Shown in pieces: positions 19,439 through 29,825 of a DNA stretch of 64,000 nt. This DNA is from Planctomycetia bacterium (GTDB taxonomy: Bacteria > Planctomycetota > Planctomycetia > Pirellulales > Thermoguttaceae), in assembly GCA_030527205.1 (NCBI GenBank), contig JAUNBG010000009.1, forward strand, positions 1 through 64,000. Direction: 5' to 3'. The position numbers and the translations under genes are program-made. The notes beneath the pieces are model-generated. The model was given only the letters and a program-made list of their open reading frames with translations. It ran no database searches and was not told the origin of the DNA. Position 1 is the first letter of the stretch. The number at the start of each line of letters is the position of its first letter.

Positions 19439-19966
19439 AATCGTTTCCTTTTGGTTAACTTGTTCATTCTGCTGAATCCCTGAATCGTCATTTTCGAGAC
19501 AACTCTCGATAATTCCCATTTGAGAAAAATTCGAGAAAAATTGATTCAAGAATAAAGGTTCCAATATTTATATAATTGAGATATTGCTCTGGACAGATTT
19601 ATTATTAATAAAATGTTGCATTATTGTTTTTGTGTTTCAATATTTCTTCATCATGAAATGAAATGCGGAAACAATAAAAAAATGATAACAAAAACAACTT
19701 GAAAATGGGGCGATATGAATTCTGTCTTGTTTGGTTTCGGCTCAAAGTTGCTTGTTTTCCATTGAGTTTTTTAGTGACTGAAAAACTTTTATTTCCTATT
19801 AAAGATTGGCGAAATAAAGCTTGTTTCATTAACTGTTAGCTCAATTGCAGATCAGAGACAATAATCAATTTTAACGGAATAATATCAGAAAAACGTTTGG
19901 CAATTCCAATTCTTTTGGGTTCTAAAATCCAATTTCTGTTCTCAAAATGATCAAAAACCCGAAATC

Positions 19967-20038
19967 GTTCGGCTCACAAATCCGCAAGCAAACAGACGGA
20001 TATCGATGACGAAGCCAGTCACTCATTTCGACTTTTGA
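19967..20038. repeat. Degenerate dispersed intergenic repeat (family 2)
   Basis: Shares CCGCAAGC...AGACGGAT and GATGACGAAGCC...CATTTCGA with the copy at 26505-26578. Confidence 0.45.
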
Positions 20039-20051
20039 ATTAATAATATGC

Positions 20052-20169
20052 TTGAAGGAAATTCTTAAAGCCTGTTTTTGACAATAAACTCAATTAGGAA
20101 AATGTCGCGAAAACCCGTTCCAACGGACGAGACGTCCGCGTTCCCAGCAAGTTTAGAATTTCCTTTGAA
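20052..20169 (+). repeat. Dispersed inverted-repeat element, copy 2
   Basis: The same layout as copies 1 and 3: end AAGGAAATTCTTAAAGCC, interior AATAAACTCAATTAGGAAAA and GGACGAGACGTCC core, end AGAATTTCCTT. The termini are slightly decayed. Confidence 0.85.
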
Positions 20170-20387
20170 TCAATTGTAAACGAAAAAGTTTCGAACGGCA
20201 ACCCGCGTTTTCATTTTTTAAAAAATTTTGATTCATTTCAATTATTTTATAACTTTAAACTTTTTCAGTATTCAGAAAATCTTCGCTTTTCCAGATTTTT
20301 TCGCTAACTTCGCTAAGATATGAAATATTTTTATTTTTTCTGAAGTTCTATTTTGTTTCTAGCAGAGGCCAAAAAACGAATTTGTTA

Positions 20388-20436
20388 AGAAAAAAGGAAG
20401 CATTAAATTTCTCGTCAACCTATTTAACGCTTCCTT
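20388..20436 (-). terminator. Intrinsic terminator of the autotransporter gene
   Basis: On the minus strand AAGGAAGCGTTAAAT pairs with ATTTAATGCTTCCTT across a short loop and is followed by T6. It lies about 100 bp after the stop codon. Confidence 0.8.
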
Positions 20437-20534
20437 GTTATGTTGCGCCAATATTATTTTTTTAATAAATTGCGCTATTCCCCAAACAAGAGAGAAATGG
20501 TTTAGGGGAATGCGAAACTCAAGATTTATATTTG

Positions 20535-23500
20535 TTACCAAGAATATTGAGCGCCGGCGCTTCCGCTGACTGTTTGGACATAATCGTTCAATTGAAGGTC
20601 GCAATTTCCAAAGAATTGCAGTCGATCATTAATCGTCCAATTTCCGCCGATGCCGAACATAACGAAATCTCGCCCCAGTCCGTTTCCAACAACCCTGAAC
20701 GGAACGTTTGGATTTCCAGAGAAGGCTGCATAACCATTCGCGCTTGTTTCCAAAAATTCATGAGTCCAGTTCGTATAAACGGAGACATCCAAAAGTCGTC
20801 CTCTCAACGCCATTTCGCGGTTCAATCGAAGACCGAGAACCGATTGCAGACTGTCATAATCGGTTTTATTGCCAATTAAATTCAAACCATTCCAACCGGA
20901 TTCGTTATAATCGTCTTGATGAATAAATGTATATTGAAGTCCGCCATACGGTTGCAGATTCATTTGTCCAAGCCCGAATGTATAGCCTCTTTCGAGATAA
21001 ACATTGCCCGACCAACCGTCCTGACTCGAATCAAAGTTTCCGGCATAAGTTCCAATATTAAAACTGCGATTGGTCGAATAATCCGTAATTCCAAGGCTTC
21101 CCAAAGCCAGACCATAACCGAAACGATCATTCCAACGAAAATAGGTTCCGAAGATATTTTCGTTCAGATCAACCGAACCAATACGCGTTCCCGTTTTGAC
21201 ATCGGAATTGCTATAACTGTAAAAGAGTCCAAATTGTTGAGTCGCATTGGAACCGAGCTCAAGGCCGAAAATTCCGCCCATTAAATTATAATCGAAACCA
21301 GAAGTCTGTTTATGACTGTCGACATCGCCGGACATCCCATAAACCGACATCCAACCGCTCAGGCCGTTTCGTTCGATCATTTGTCCGCGAAGAATGGAAT
21401 TGCTTCCGGTTGAAGCCCGCGGCGTTACTTTTTGGCTCAACGATTGACGAATTTGCGTTCGATTAAGCATTTGAGCGGTTATTGCTGAATAACGAACTTC
21501 GCCGCTTAATTCTCCAACGACATCAGGATTGTTTATCTGTTCGTTTTCCAATGCATTGAGGAATTTTCCAAATTGTTCCGACAAGTTTGGATCATCAGCC
21601 CAACGCGCTAAAGCCATTCCAACGCCTCGTCCATTATTGGACAGAACGTTGTCTGTATAGTTGATCTTCTGCCAGATCAGATTGAATTGCCTGTTGTTTT
21701 CCGTATTCATGACAAATCGTTTTCCAACGACGTTATCAACGACAGACAACTTTTTAATATTGGCGGACAAATATCCGTTTTCTGTGTCAAAAATGGTCAG
21801 CCTGGTTCCTTCTTCAATTTCGTTGTTGAGGTTAACCTGAAACGTTCCGCCATTCAATGCAATATTTCCGTCGGTTGTTTGAAATTTCGTGTAATTATCT
21901 TCGTTTTCAACATTAATATCAACAACGCTTCCTGTATTCATTGCAAAAGCATTGGTTCCGGATTCCGCATTCAATGTTGTCGTTGGCGTTCCCTTCAAAC
22001 TCAATGTTCCGTTCAGGGTTAAAGCTCCAAACGAATTCGCCCAACCAGTTAAAGTTGTTCCTGCGGCCGTTATAATATCCGCTTGAGCCAACTGACTATT
22101 ATTTGTTTGATTATCATCCAGAGAATCGACGCCAAGTTGCAAAGTTCCAGCATTGAGCAAAGCTGTATCAAACGCATCGGATCCGTTCAGAATGAGCGTT
22201 CCATTTCCGAGTTTATTCAAAATGCCTTTATCTTTAACCTCTTCGTTATATTCGATTTCTCCGTTAAAGGTTACAACGGCATTTCCTGTATCAATTTGGA
22301 AAATATTATTGGTTGGAGTTTCGCTGTTGTTTACAAAATGAATTGTATTGCCGAGCAAAACATTTCCTGTTGTTCCGCTGATTGTAATGCCGCCGCTGTT
22401 TTGAATGTTAATGTCTTCTGCGCCCCAAAGATTTCCATAAATTCCAGATTCAGGAAGCTCGACGCCTTCATAATTAAGCTCAAGAATACCGGCGCTGGTC
22501 AACCAGGTATCGCCGCGATTTTCAAAATGAGTCTGATTATCTCCCTTTACAAGCAGAGTCGAAGCATTGATTTTTGTCGTTCCGTTGAACATTCCGGATT
22601 TTTCAGCAAGAGAACTCGCTGCTCCAGATTCCAAAGCAACGGTTCCGCCGCCAGAAATCGATAAAATATCCGAGCCATTCAAATTTGAAATCGATAAGGT
22701 TTTTTCGGACGCAACCTTGATATTTCCATTTCCTTGTAAGATCAAGGTTCCTAAGTCATTATCCAGGAAAACCGATAATAACGTTTCTTTTCCCAAATCA
22801 ATAGTCGATTGGTTGCCGACCGATTTTGAAGACGTTAATTGAAGTTCGCCGTTATCTTCCGTTTTGAAAATTCCGGCCCAATTGTCATTATTTCCTGAAA
22901 GTTGCCAAGCTTGCAATGAAGGTTCCGCGTCGTCTTCTGCGGCAGCATAAATGTTTTGGAAAAGAACTGTTCCTTTCCCTGAAAAACCGCTGCGAATTTT
23001 GGTTATTGTATTAAGATTGCTCAATGTCAACGAACTGTCGGTTCCAACAACGATCTTTGTGTTTGCCGTTGAAGCATCCAAATTATCTAACGAAACAGTT
23101 TGGCCATCATGAACTTTGATGCCGCCTCCGTCTTCCAATTTAACCAAAACGGCATCAACAACGGAATCGTCATTAAGCGTTTTTTGGTTCAATCCATTCT
23201 GATCCGTTAATCCGAGATAACCGCCGCCAACCGTTATTTGACCGATATTGCTTGCCCCGGAAACTCCGTTATCGACAAGATTCAGCGTCCAAACGCCATT
23301 TCCTTTTTTAATAATATTGACTTTTCCGGTTTCCGAAGGTTCGTCAAGCGAATCGGCAATAATTCCTGTATAAGAACTGTCGGCGTCGCTGTTGATTGTC
23401 AGCGATTTTTGCCCCAGAACAACCGCAATGCCGTTGGCGCCTTCTGCTGAAGAAAGAGCGCCGAGCGTTACATTTCCTGTCGCGGAACCGTTCGCATTGG

Positions 23501-26078
23501 AAAGATCAAAAATTCCGGATTTTAATCGAGTTTCGCCCTTATACTGAAGATTTCCTGTAATGGCAAGAACATTCGAACTCTCAGACAAATCAATCAAAAG
23601 TCCGCCGTTTCCGGAAAGGGTTCCGGTTAGTTTTAAATCTTGATGATCATTTGTTATATTTAATAGACCGGCATCCAAATTAATATTGTTGCCAAGAACA
23701 ACTGGAGACGTTTCTTCATAGCCATTGGCATTCCTGATAATTTGTAAAACCGTTTGATCTGTTAAATTCGTTATAACAGCATTGCCTAAACTGTTATACC
23801 AATTACCGGAACCGCTCCATTCTTCCGTTTCTTCATTATAGATTCCCGTTTCCCGTTCGGCAAGAACTCGCAACGTTCCTTGATTTAATTGAATTTCTGA
23901 AAAATTGTTCGCGTTTGCTGCAACTCGTCTTTTCGTCTCGGAATCAATTCCTGTATTAGAAATTTCCAAAACCTGTTGCGCGTTATTCATATTCATTTGA
24001 AGAACGCCTGTTGCCTCGCTATTTGTCGAATCGGTTTTAATTTGTCCAGAAAGAACGACGTTTCTGCTCGAATCAACGTCGGAAGCAACGCCGATTCTCA
24101 TCGGTTCGGTTCCCGAAAGCAAAATATTATTGGCAATAGTTGCTGATCTGTTTTCATCAAAAGCATCGTTGCCAACTTGCAAAGAATTCGCCTGATCGAC
24201 ATTATATTCCGTTTGACCAAAGAGAATCGTTCCGTCGCCCAACGCGCCTTCATGATCCATTTGGATTGTTCCGCCCAAAATCTTTGTTGTAAAAATATTG
24301 GCAATATTCGTTGACGATCCGGCATTAATGGTTGCCCCGCGATTATCGCTGGCAATCCTCAAAATTCCGTTTCCTTCTTTAATTAAGGAACCATTGCCTG
24401 TCGCGTCAACAATTGTTCCGCGATAAACGGAATTTCCGTCTTCGCTTCCTTGCGAAACGGTCAAATTATTCCCATTCAAATTGACAGAACCGTTGCCGCT
24501 GGCAGATTCGCTCCCTTCGGATTCCAAAGAATCGCTATAAAGATTTTCGACGCTTTGATCCGCATTGAGTTGAAACGCTCCGTTGTTGACAACCAGATCG
24601 GAATATTGACTGATTGCATTTTCCGTTGCGGCAATAATTTTTCCTTCATTGATCGTTGTATTCCCGGAATAAGACGACGCGGAATCATTATTAATATCCA
24701 AAACAAGAGTTCCAGAACCATTTTTAACAATTCCCCCTTTGTTGGAATCTTGATAAACGCCGACATTCTGCGTTGCTCCGGCATATCCGCCAATATTGTC
24801 TCTGACAATAACTTGAGCCTCGCCTTGAACATCAATTGTTAAATCGTCTTTAAGGAAAATCGCATTTCCGATTCCTTCGCCATCTTGAGCATTTCCGCTA
24901 TAATCCGGCATTCCCATTATCGAACCAGCATTTCCGCCTTCGGCGCTATTTCCTGAAAAAACAGTTGATCCGTTCGAATAAACAATAGAAACATTCGCTC
25001 CTTCTTCAACAAAAAGAGCTCCGCCCAAACCAGCGCCGCCGCCTCCAACGCCGCCGCCTGTGACTGTCGTTGTCAAATCTGATTGATAACCGCCATTTCC
25101 GGCCGCAAAACCGCCAACGCCGCCATTATTTTCATCGGAACCGCCGCCGCCTCCGCCGCCGAAACCGCCTAAACCTCCCGCAATCAAACCAGCGCCTCCG
25201 CCGCCCCCTTCGCCGCCATCGCCGCCATAATAAGTTGAAGCGCCTCCGCCGCCGCCATAACCGCCGTCGCCGCCGACAAGACCGGATCGACCGCCTTCTG
25301 TATGCGGTTCCCTATTCCAACCTTCCGGTTCTTCGCCTTCTTCATAAGGAACGCCGCCGCCATTTCCCGCTGTAACGCTTCTTTCATTCAATCCGGCATT
25401 GTTGCCTTCGCTTCCTTGATAACCCGTTCCGCCGCCGTCGCCGACAACAATATCCGAATTGGGCTCTGTAACAATATCGCCGCCGCCGTCAACACTCAAG
25501 CCGCCGCCGCCTCCAACCGCATGACTTTCCGCAAGAATTGAACCGCCGTCGCCGCCATTGGCCTGATTATTCTCAAAAGAGACGTCAATCAATCTAATGT
25601 CGCCGCTTCTGGCATAAATCGCGCCTCCTGCCCCTAATCCGCCGCCGCCAGTAACGCTTCCTGAACCGCCTTGTCCCCCTTCCGCAACGCAATTTTCAAA
25701 GGAAAGTCCCTCGATTTCGACGCTCGAATTCGTTCCTGCTGTATCAATATAAAAACCGCGATATTCCCCCGTTCCGTTGATTGTTCCGTTATTAACGCTC
25801 GTTATTGTCAGGTTATAATCGTTATTCCCAAGAATAGCTGGAAGATCGCCCGCAAGATTGATCGTTCCGTCAATTTCAATTATTGTATTTCCGGAAGAAC
25901 CCGAATTAAAATTGTTGATTGCGTTACGAAGTTCTGAATAGCTCGAAACGCGGATTGATTCGGCGAATGATGAATTCGCTATTCCCAATAATCCGCCCAT
26001 CGCTATTAATAAAATAGCGATTCGACGACATTTTCCGGAATTTCGTTTCTGTTGACGCTTCTTTTTTGAATAATTCAT
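20535..26078 (-). CDS. Giant autotransporter (type V secretion) with beta-helix passenger
   Basis: The protein has 1847 residues from the ATG at 26078, chosen because GGGAG lies 7 bases upstream; an ATG five codons earlier lacks a site. A basic N-terminus and signal segment (IAILLIAMGGLLGIANSSFAES) cover about 40 residues. The passenger starts with a pectate-lyase-like part, then a Gly-rich, Phe/Tyr-poor stretch (about 130-390, for example GGFGGGGGGG). Repeats of the form KxGNGxLxLxxxxx...GTLxLG follow, matching passenger-associated transport repeats. The last ~290 residues are an autotransporter barrel (SGWMSVYGMSGDVDSH onwards) ending in an aromatic residue, SAGAQYSW. This implies outer-membrane insertion and surface display or release. 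Ligand or role unknown; adhesion is only a guess. Confidence 0.9.
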   Translation of the reverse strand: MNYSKKKRQQKRNSGKCRRIAILLIAMGGLLGIANSSFAESIRVSSYSELRNAINNFNSGSSGNTIIEIDGTINLAGDLPAILGNNDYNLTITSVNNGTINGTGEYRGFYIDTAGTNSSVEIEGLSFENCVAEGGQGGSGSVTGGGGLGAGGAIYARSGDIRLIDVSFENNQANGGDGGSILAESHAVGGGGGLSVDGGGDIVTEPNSDIVVGDGGGTGYQGSEGNNAGLNERSVTAGNGGGVPYEEGEEPEGWNREPHTEGGRSGLVGGDGGYGGGGGASTYYGGDGGEGGGGGAGLIAGGLGGFGGGGGGGSDENNGGVGGFAAGNGGYQSDLTTTVTGGGVGGGGAGLGGALFVEEGANVSIVYSNGSTVFSGNSAEGGNAGSIMGMPDYSGNAQDGEGIGNAIFLKDDLTIDVQGEAQVIVRDNIGGYAGATQNVGVYQDSNKGGIVKNGSGTLVLDINNDSASSYSGNTTINEGKIIAATENAISQYSDLVVNNGAFQLNADQSVENLYSDSLESEGSESASGNGSVNLNGNNLTVSQGSEDGNSVYRGTIVDATGNGSLIKEGNGILRIASDNRGATINAGSSTNIANIFTTKILGGTIQMDHEGALGDGTILFGQTEYNVDQANSLQVGNDAFDENRSATIANNILLSGTEPMRIGVASDVDSSRNVVLSGQIKTDSTNSEATGVLQMNMNNAQQVLEISNTGIDSETKRRVAANANNFSEIQLNQGTLRVLAERETGIYNEETEEWSGSGNWYNSLGNAVITNLTDQTVLQIIRNANGYEETSPVVLGNNINLDAGLLNITNDHQDLKLTGTLSGNGGLLIDLSESSNVLAITGNLQYKGETRLKSGIFDLSNANGSATGNVTLGALSSAEGANGIAVVLGQKSLTINSDADSSYTGIIADSLDEPSETGKVNIIKKGNGVWTLNLVDNGVSGASNIGQITVGGGYLGLTDQNGLNQKTLNDDSVVDAVLVKLEDGGGIKVHDGQTVSLDNLDASTANTKIVVGTDSSLTLSNLNTITKIRSGFSGKGTVLFQNIYAAAEDDAEPSLQAWQLSGNNDNWAGIFKTEDNGELQLTSSKSVGNQSTIDLGKETLLSVFLDNDLGTLILQGNGNIKVASEKTLSISNLNGSDILSISGGGTVALESGAASSLAEKSGMFNGTTKINASTLLVKGDNQTHFENRGDTWLTSAGILELNYEGVELPESGIYGNLWGAEDINIQNSGGITISGTTGNVLLGNTIHFVNNSETPTNNIFQIDTGNAVVTFNGEIEYNEEVKDKGILNKLGNGTLILNGSDAFDTALLNAGTLQLGVDSLDDNQTNNSQLAQADIITAAGTTLTGWANSFGALTLNGTLSLKGTPTTTLNAESGTNAFAMNTGSVVDINVENEDNYTKFQTTDGNIALNGGTFQVNLNNEIEEGTRLTIFDTENGYLSANIKKLSVVDNVVGKRFVMNTENNRQFNLIWQKINYTDNVLSNNGRGVGMALARWADDPNLSEQFGKFLNALENEQINNPDVVGELSGEVRYSAITAQMLNRTQIRQSLSQKVTPRASTGSNSILRGQMIERNGLSGWMSVYGMSGDVDSHKQTSGFDYNLMGGIFGLELGSNATQQFGLFYSYSNSDVKTGTRIGSVDLNENIFGTYFRWNDRFGYGLALGSLGITDYSTNRSFNIGTYAGNFDSSQDGWSGNVYLERGYTFGLGQMNLQPYGGLQYTFIHQDDYNESGWNGLNLIGNKTDYDSLQSVLGLRLNREMALRGRLLDVSVYTNWTHEFLETSANGYAAFSGNPNVPFRVVGNGLGRDFVMFGIGGNWTINDRLQFFGNCDLQLNDYVQTVSGSAGAQYSW

Positions 26079-26415
26079 TTGGCGCTCCCGCATTTTTATT
26101 TATCGAAACCTTTTTATTCGGCTTTTTCTTTTGAGCTTTTTTCAACTGAAAGGACAAAATAATTGGAAAGGGTTTGTCCAAGAACAAGGCAACTTTTAAT
26201 TCAATTGTTATAACTAATAATATAAACAAAAGAGTTTTATCTATGCTAATTCGGATTATCGTCAAAAATGACCGAAAACTTTTTAGAAAAGCTGTAAAAT
26301 TTTAATGATTATTGCTTTTTTTTGCAATATGACTTTTTTGTCGAAAAAAACAAAATTCTGTTTATTGCAGCTTTGATTATTTTTCGCGAATAAGTTCCTT
26401 TCATTAAATAAAAAC

Positions 26416-26444
26416 TTGAAATCGAGACAATTCTTTTGTATATT
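26416..26444 (+). promoter_or_regulatory. Candidate sigma-70 promoter
   Basis: TTGAAA (26416-26421), a 17-bp spacer and TATATT (26439-26444), about 200 bp before the oxidoreductase start. Confidence 0.45.
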
Positions 26445-26504
26445 AATGGGAGAGACAGAAAAAGCTTGATATTTTATACTCAAGCCGCTTGAAAACTTTA
26501 AGAT

Positions 26505-26578
26505 TCTCGGGTTTGCAACCCCCCGACAACAACAAGCGGATTTTTGAGGACGAAGCCTGTTGCTCATTCAGATTTCGA
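26505..26578. repeat. Degenerate dispersed intergenic repeat (family 2)
   Basis: Contains CGGGTTTGCAACC, CGACAACAACAAGCGGATTT and GACGAAGCCTGTTG; the clearest copy for comparing the family. Confidence 0.5.
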
Positions 26579-26645
26579 TATATCAAAGTTTTTCTGAATA
26601 ATATCATTTTCTAACGATCCCTCTTTAATAAGGAGTCATATTATA

Positions 26646-27962
26646 ATGACTAATCAATTCAATCGGCGAACTTTTTTGAAAACAGCTTCTCTGTCAACGC
26701 TTGGCTTGGGCGTTTTAGGAACAACATTTCCTTCTCCCGCTCTGAGTCAAAGCGCAAACCCCTCTTCAAAAATCAATATTGCTCATATCGGACTTGCTGG
26801 AATGCAAGGAGGGTTTCATTTGAGCGGCAGCGCCAGTCAAAATCGAATTGCTCTTTGCGATATCGACGACAATTATCTTGAAGCGGTCGGAAAAGAAAAT
26901 CCGGACGCCAAACGTTATAATGATTATCGGGAAATGTTGGCTGATCTCGAAGATCAAATTGACGCCGTTATCATTACAACGCCTGATCATACGCATGCCG
27001 TTGCCGCAATTGACGCTATGAATCGCGGAATTCATTGTTATTGCGAAAAACCTTTGGCGCATGATATTTATCAAATTCGTTTAATGAAAAAAGTTGCCCA
27101 GGAAAAGAAAATCATTACGCAAATGGGAACTCAAATTCATGCTGGCGATAATTATCGACGCGTTGTTGAACTGATTCAGGCCGGAGCCATTGGTTGCGTC
27201 AAAGATATTCATGTTTGGGTTGGAACCGTTTGGGGCGGAACTCCAGCAACGAATGACGAAGTTGAATGTCCGAAAAATATCCATTGGGATCTTTGGATCG
27301 GCCCAGCGCCAAAGCGTCCGTATCAACCTTGCTATTTTGGCGGAAATTGGCGTTCGTTTTGGGATTTTGGAAACGGCGGAATGGGCGATATGGCTTGCCA
27401 TTTTCTTGATCTGCCATTTTGGGCTCTCAATTTGCAATATCCGCTTTCCAGTGAAGCGAACGCATTGCAGCCCGCTGACAAAGATTTTGCAGCCCGCGAT
27501 TTGATTGCAAAATTTGAATTTCCCGCCCTTGAAGGAACGGAACCGTTAACCTTAACTTGGTATGACGGCATTCAAAAACCGCCCATGCTCAAAGAAATTG
27601 GTTTGGAAGACAAAAGCAATGGCGTTTTGTTCATTGGAACGGAAGGAATGCTCTATTCTAATTATGGCCAGCATGCTCTTCTTCCGAAAAATAAATTTGA
27701 AGGTTTTGAATATCCTCCGCAGACTATTCCTGCTTCAATTGGTCATCATGCCGAATGGATTAAGGCTATTCAAGACGGAAAAGACGAAACGACCTGCAAA
27801 TTTGATTATTCTGGTCGCGTTGCGGAAACGGCAATTCTTGGCCCCATTGCTTATCGATGCGGTCAAAAACTTATTTATGACGCCGAAAATATGAAAGTAA
27901 CCAATTGCGATGCCGCTGCCGCTTTGATAAAACAGGAATATCATAACGGTTGGAATTTATAA
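26646..27962 (+). CDS. Tat-exported Gfo/Idh/MocA-family oxidoreductase
   Basis: An NAD(P)-type sugar oxidoreductase family member with a twin-arginine signal (NRRTFLKTASLSTLGLGVLG). The Rossmann region begins INIAHIGLAGMQGG, the CEKP motif is present (HCYCEKPLA), and a GMGDMACHFLDLPFWAL stretch forms the substrate domain typical of planctomycete and Bacteroidetes paralogues. The length of 438 residues is normal. Tat export of a folded, cofactor-bearing enzyme points to the periplasm, where such proteins act on sugars or glycosides, sometimes by an oxidation-elimination route. The substrate cannot be told. A strong terminator follows at 28050-28091, so it is a single-gene unit. Confidence 0.92.
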   Translation: MTNQFNRRTFLKTASLSTLGLGVLGTTFPSPALSQSANPSSKINIAHIGLAGMQGGFHLSGSASQNRIALCDIDDNYLEAVGKENPDAKRYNDYREMLADLEDQIDAVIITTPDHTHAVAAIDAMNRGIHCYCEKPLAHDIYQIRLMKKVAQEKKIITQMGTQIHAGDNYRRVVELIQAGAIGCVKDIHVWVGTVWGGTPATNDEVECPKNIHWDLWIGPAPKRPYQPCYFGGNWRSFWDFGNGGMGDMACHFLDLPFWALNLQYPLSSEANALQPADKDFAARDLIAKFEFPALEGTEPLTLTWYDGIQKPPMLKEIGLEDKSNGVLFIGTEGMLYSNYGQHALLPKNKFEGFEYPPQTIPASIGHHAEWIKAIQDGKDETTCKFDYSGRVAETAILGPIAYRCGQKLIYDAENMKVTNCDAAAALIKQEYHNGWNL

Positions 27963-28475
27963 TTGATTCGACAAAATAAGAATTCTAATTGAATAATATT
28001 GATTGTCGCCGGATCATATTGAAACCGGAATAGATTTCGTTCTTTTGTCATCCCTGATTGTTGGCCTGACAAACCAACAATCAGGGATTTTCAATAAACT
28101 TGACAAAACATTTTTAAAGAGTTTTATCAAAATAAAGCCGGACGATTTCATTTCATCGTTCATTTGAATAACTTCGTTCTTTAACTTTTCTAAATATTTC
28201 CTTAAAATGATTCGATATTTTCTTGGACTTTGCCGATTATAACAAGAGTGAGTTTTTTAGCGACAGTTTTGATTCTGCTTATTAAAATAAAAATTGGCAG
28301 AATCCTTGTCCTCTTCAAGGCAATATGAATCTCTCAATAATTCTTCAAAAATTATTTCGATCTGTTGCATCCGCTAAAGTTAATTGTTAGCGCTGTAATT
28401 TGAAAAGAGAATTAAGAGCTTTGGGAAAAATGGGTAATTCAGGCGACCGAAAAGTTAATAACGAGAGTCAGCGAA
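27963..28475. other. Intergenic with terminator and leader
   Basis: Beyond the terminator at 28050-28091 I see no gene. The rest is probably the promoter and leader of the next three-gene set. Confidence 0.5.
28050..28091 (+). terminator. Intrinsic terminator after Tat oxidoreductase
   Basis: ATCCCTGATTGTTGG pairs perfectly with CCAACAATCAGGGAT and is followed by TTTT. One of the strongest hairpins in the window. Confidence 0.9.
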
Positions 28476-29825
28476 ATGAGTCAGCAATATCAATTTCAAC
28501 AGAAAACCGTTTCGAGCAGTTCATCCTTTTCCGATGATTTGAATGAAAGAAATGACGATAATCTTTTGTTGATCAATAACGAGGCTTTTTCGCCCAATTG
28601 GATGAACGAAGAACTTGATAATAAAGAAAATTCGGCTTATCCTTTGCCAAGAATTGTTGCTCGAATGCCAAAATTGAAGCTTTCGAATTTGGATTATGAA
28701 CAACGTCAACATTTTGGCAAAACGATCTTTGTTCTTTTGGCGTCCCAAAAAAAACGTTGGATCAGCATTTTTGGCGGAATTATTCTTGTTGCGGTTATTT
28801 TCGGAATTTGGAAGAATCCCGAAGAAAAGATCGATTTACCGATTTCTTCTCAGGAAAGTCAAATTGAACCGGCCATTGTTTTCGATTCCGAACGTTCCAA
28901 TTTGTCGAAAAACGCTCTCGCTGTAATGCCATCGAACGCGATTAAAAGCTTGAGCGACCAACAGAACGCCTTTCCTGCTGATTATTCTATTAATATCGAA
29001 AATGATCAAAATAATGACGTTTTAACCGCTTTGCATTTTGATGCAATGAATCCCCCCAAGTCGGTTTATTCGTCAAATGAACCTTCTTTTGACTCTGCTG
29101 GGTTTTCGGAAAATTCGACATCCATTGAGAATTCTTCTTATGAATCGTCATTTCCGAATGCTCCCTATTCGTCAGAAAATTTTTCTCAATCGAATTTTAA
29201 TTTGCCCCAATCCGAATCCAATGTCCCGTCTCAATATTTTGACAATTTCAATTCGACAAACAATGAGGAAATTTGGATCAACGACGTTCCTTTCAATTAT
29301 TCTTCAGCAAACCAACGTTCAAATTCTTCTCCTTTGAATAATCAAACAAATAATTCGTTTAATAACCAATCAAATATTCAAACAAATGTTCAAATGAGTT
29401 GGACCGATTTGCAGAACGAGCCATTATTGGACAACAATGGTTACAGCAGCAATGATTCGAAACAGTCAATGAAAAACGAATTGCAACGCTTTACGCCAAC
29501 AAGTCGGAACACTCAAGACGTTCGTTATCATTTAATGCCCAATAATAACTCAAATCAATATAACAATAATCAAAATAATGTTAATATGAATCAGGGAACC
29601 CATTCGTTTGCTCCGAATCAGAACAACAACTTTCCGATCAATTCAAACAGAATGGGCAATCAATCTGTTCAAGACTCTTCGATGAATGAATCGAACTTTT
29701 TTAATCAACCAATTAACAATAATAATTATTCCAATAATGTTTCTCCCAATCAGAATTATCAAGGACAAAATCAAACAATAAACTATTCATCAAGCAATCA
29801 AGGTTTTAGCCAATATCGTCATTAA
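28476..29825 (+). CDS. Asn/Ser-rich single-pass membrane protein of unknown function
   Basis: I recognise no family. The 449-residue chain has a cytoplasm-like N-terminal ~90 residues, a basic flank and one membrane segment at about 95-112 (WISIFGGIILVAVIFGIW), then ~330 residues of Asn/Ser/Gln-rich, likely disordered sequence with runs such as NQYNNNQNNVNMNQ. The layout suggests an N-in, C-out protein whose tail extends into the periplasm. It precedes a CpsD-like ATPase and an ExeA-like AAA ATPase on the same strand. By position it could be the membrane anchor or chain-length-type partner of those ATPases; this is inference. A GAGAG site lies upstream of the ATG. Confidence 0.75.
   Translation: MSQQYQFQQKTVSSSSSFSDDLNERNDDNLLLINNEAFSPNWMNEELDNKENSAYPLPRIVARMPKLKLSNLDYEQRQHFGKTIFVLLASQKKRWISIFGGIILVAVIFGIWKNPEEKIDLPISSQESQIEPAIVFDSERSNLSKNALAVMPSNAIKSLSDQQNAFPADYSINIENDQNNDVLTALHFDAMNPPKSVYSSNEPSFDSAGFSENSTSIENSSYESSFPNAPYSSENFSQSNFNLPQSESNVPSQYFDNFNSTNNEEIWINDVPFNYSSANQRSNSSPLNNQTNNSFNNQSNIQTNVQMSWTDLQNEPLLDNNGYSSNDSKQSMKNELQRFTPTSRNTQDVRYHLMPNNNSNQYNNNQNNVNMNQGTHSFAPNQNNNFPINSNRMGNQSVQDSSMNESNFFNQPINNNNYSNNVSPNQNYQGQNQTINYSSSNQGFSQYRH

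Larger units (their letters stand above)
19439..20534. other. Spacer with repeats and autotransporter terminator
   Basis: About 1.1 kb without a supported gene. It holds a family 2 repeat (19967-20038), element copy 2 (20052-20169) and the minus-strand terminator of the autotransporter (20388-20436). Confidence 0.6.
26079..26645. other. Divergent intergenic region
   Basis: Between the autotransporter and the Tat oxidoreductase. It contains a plus-strand promoter-like site at 26416-26444 and a family 2 repeat at 26505-26578 lying in the presumed leader. Confidence 0.5.

Noticed and set aside
25070-25541. Plus-strand frames rich in Arg or Ala opposite the Gly-rich part of the autotransporter
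   Set aside because: They are antisense shadows of GGC/GCC codon runs; no ribosome binding site and biased composition.
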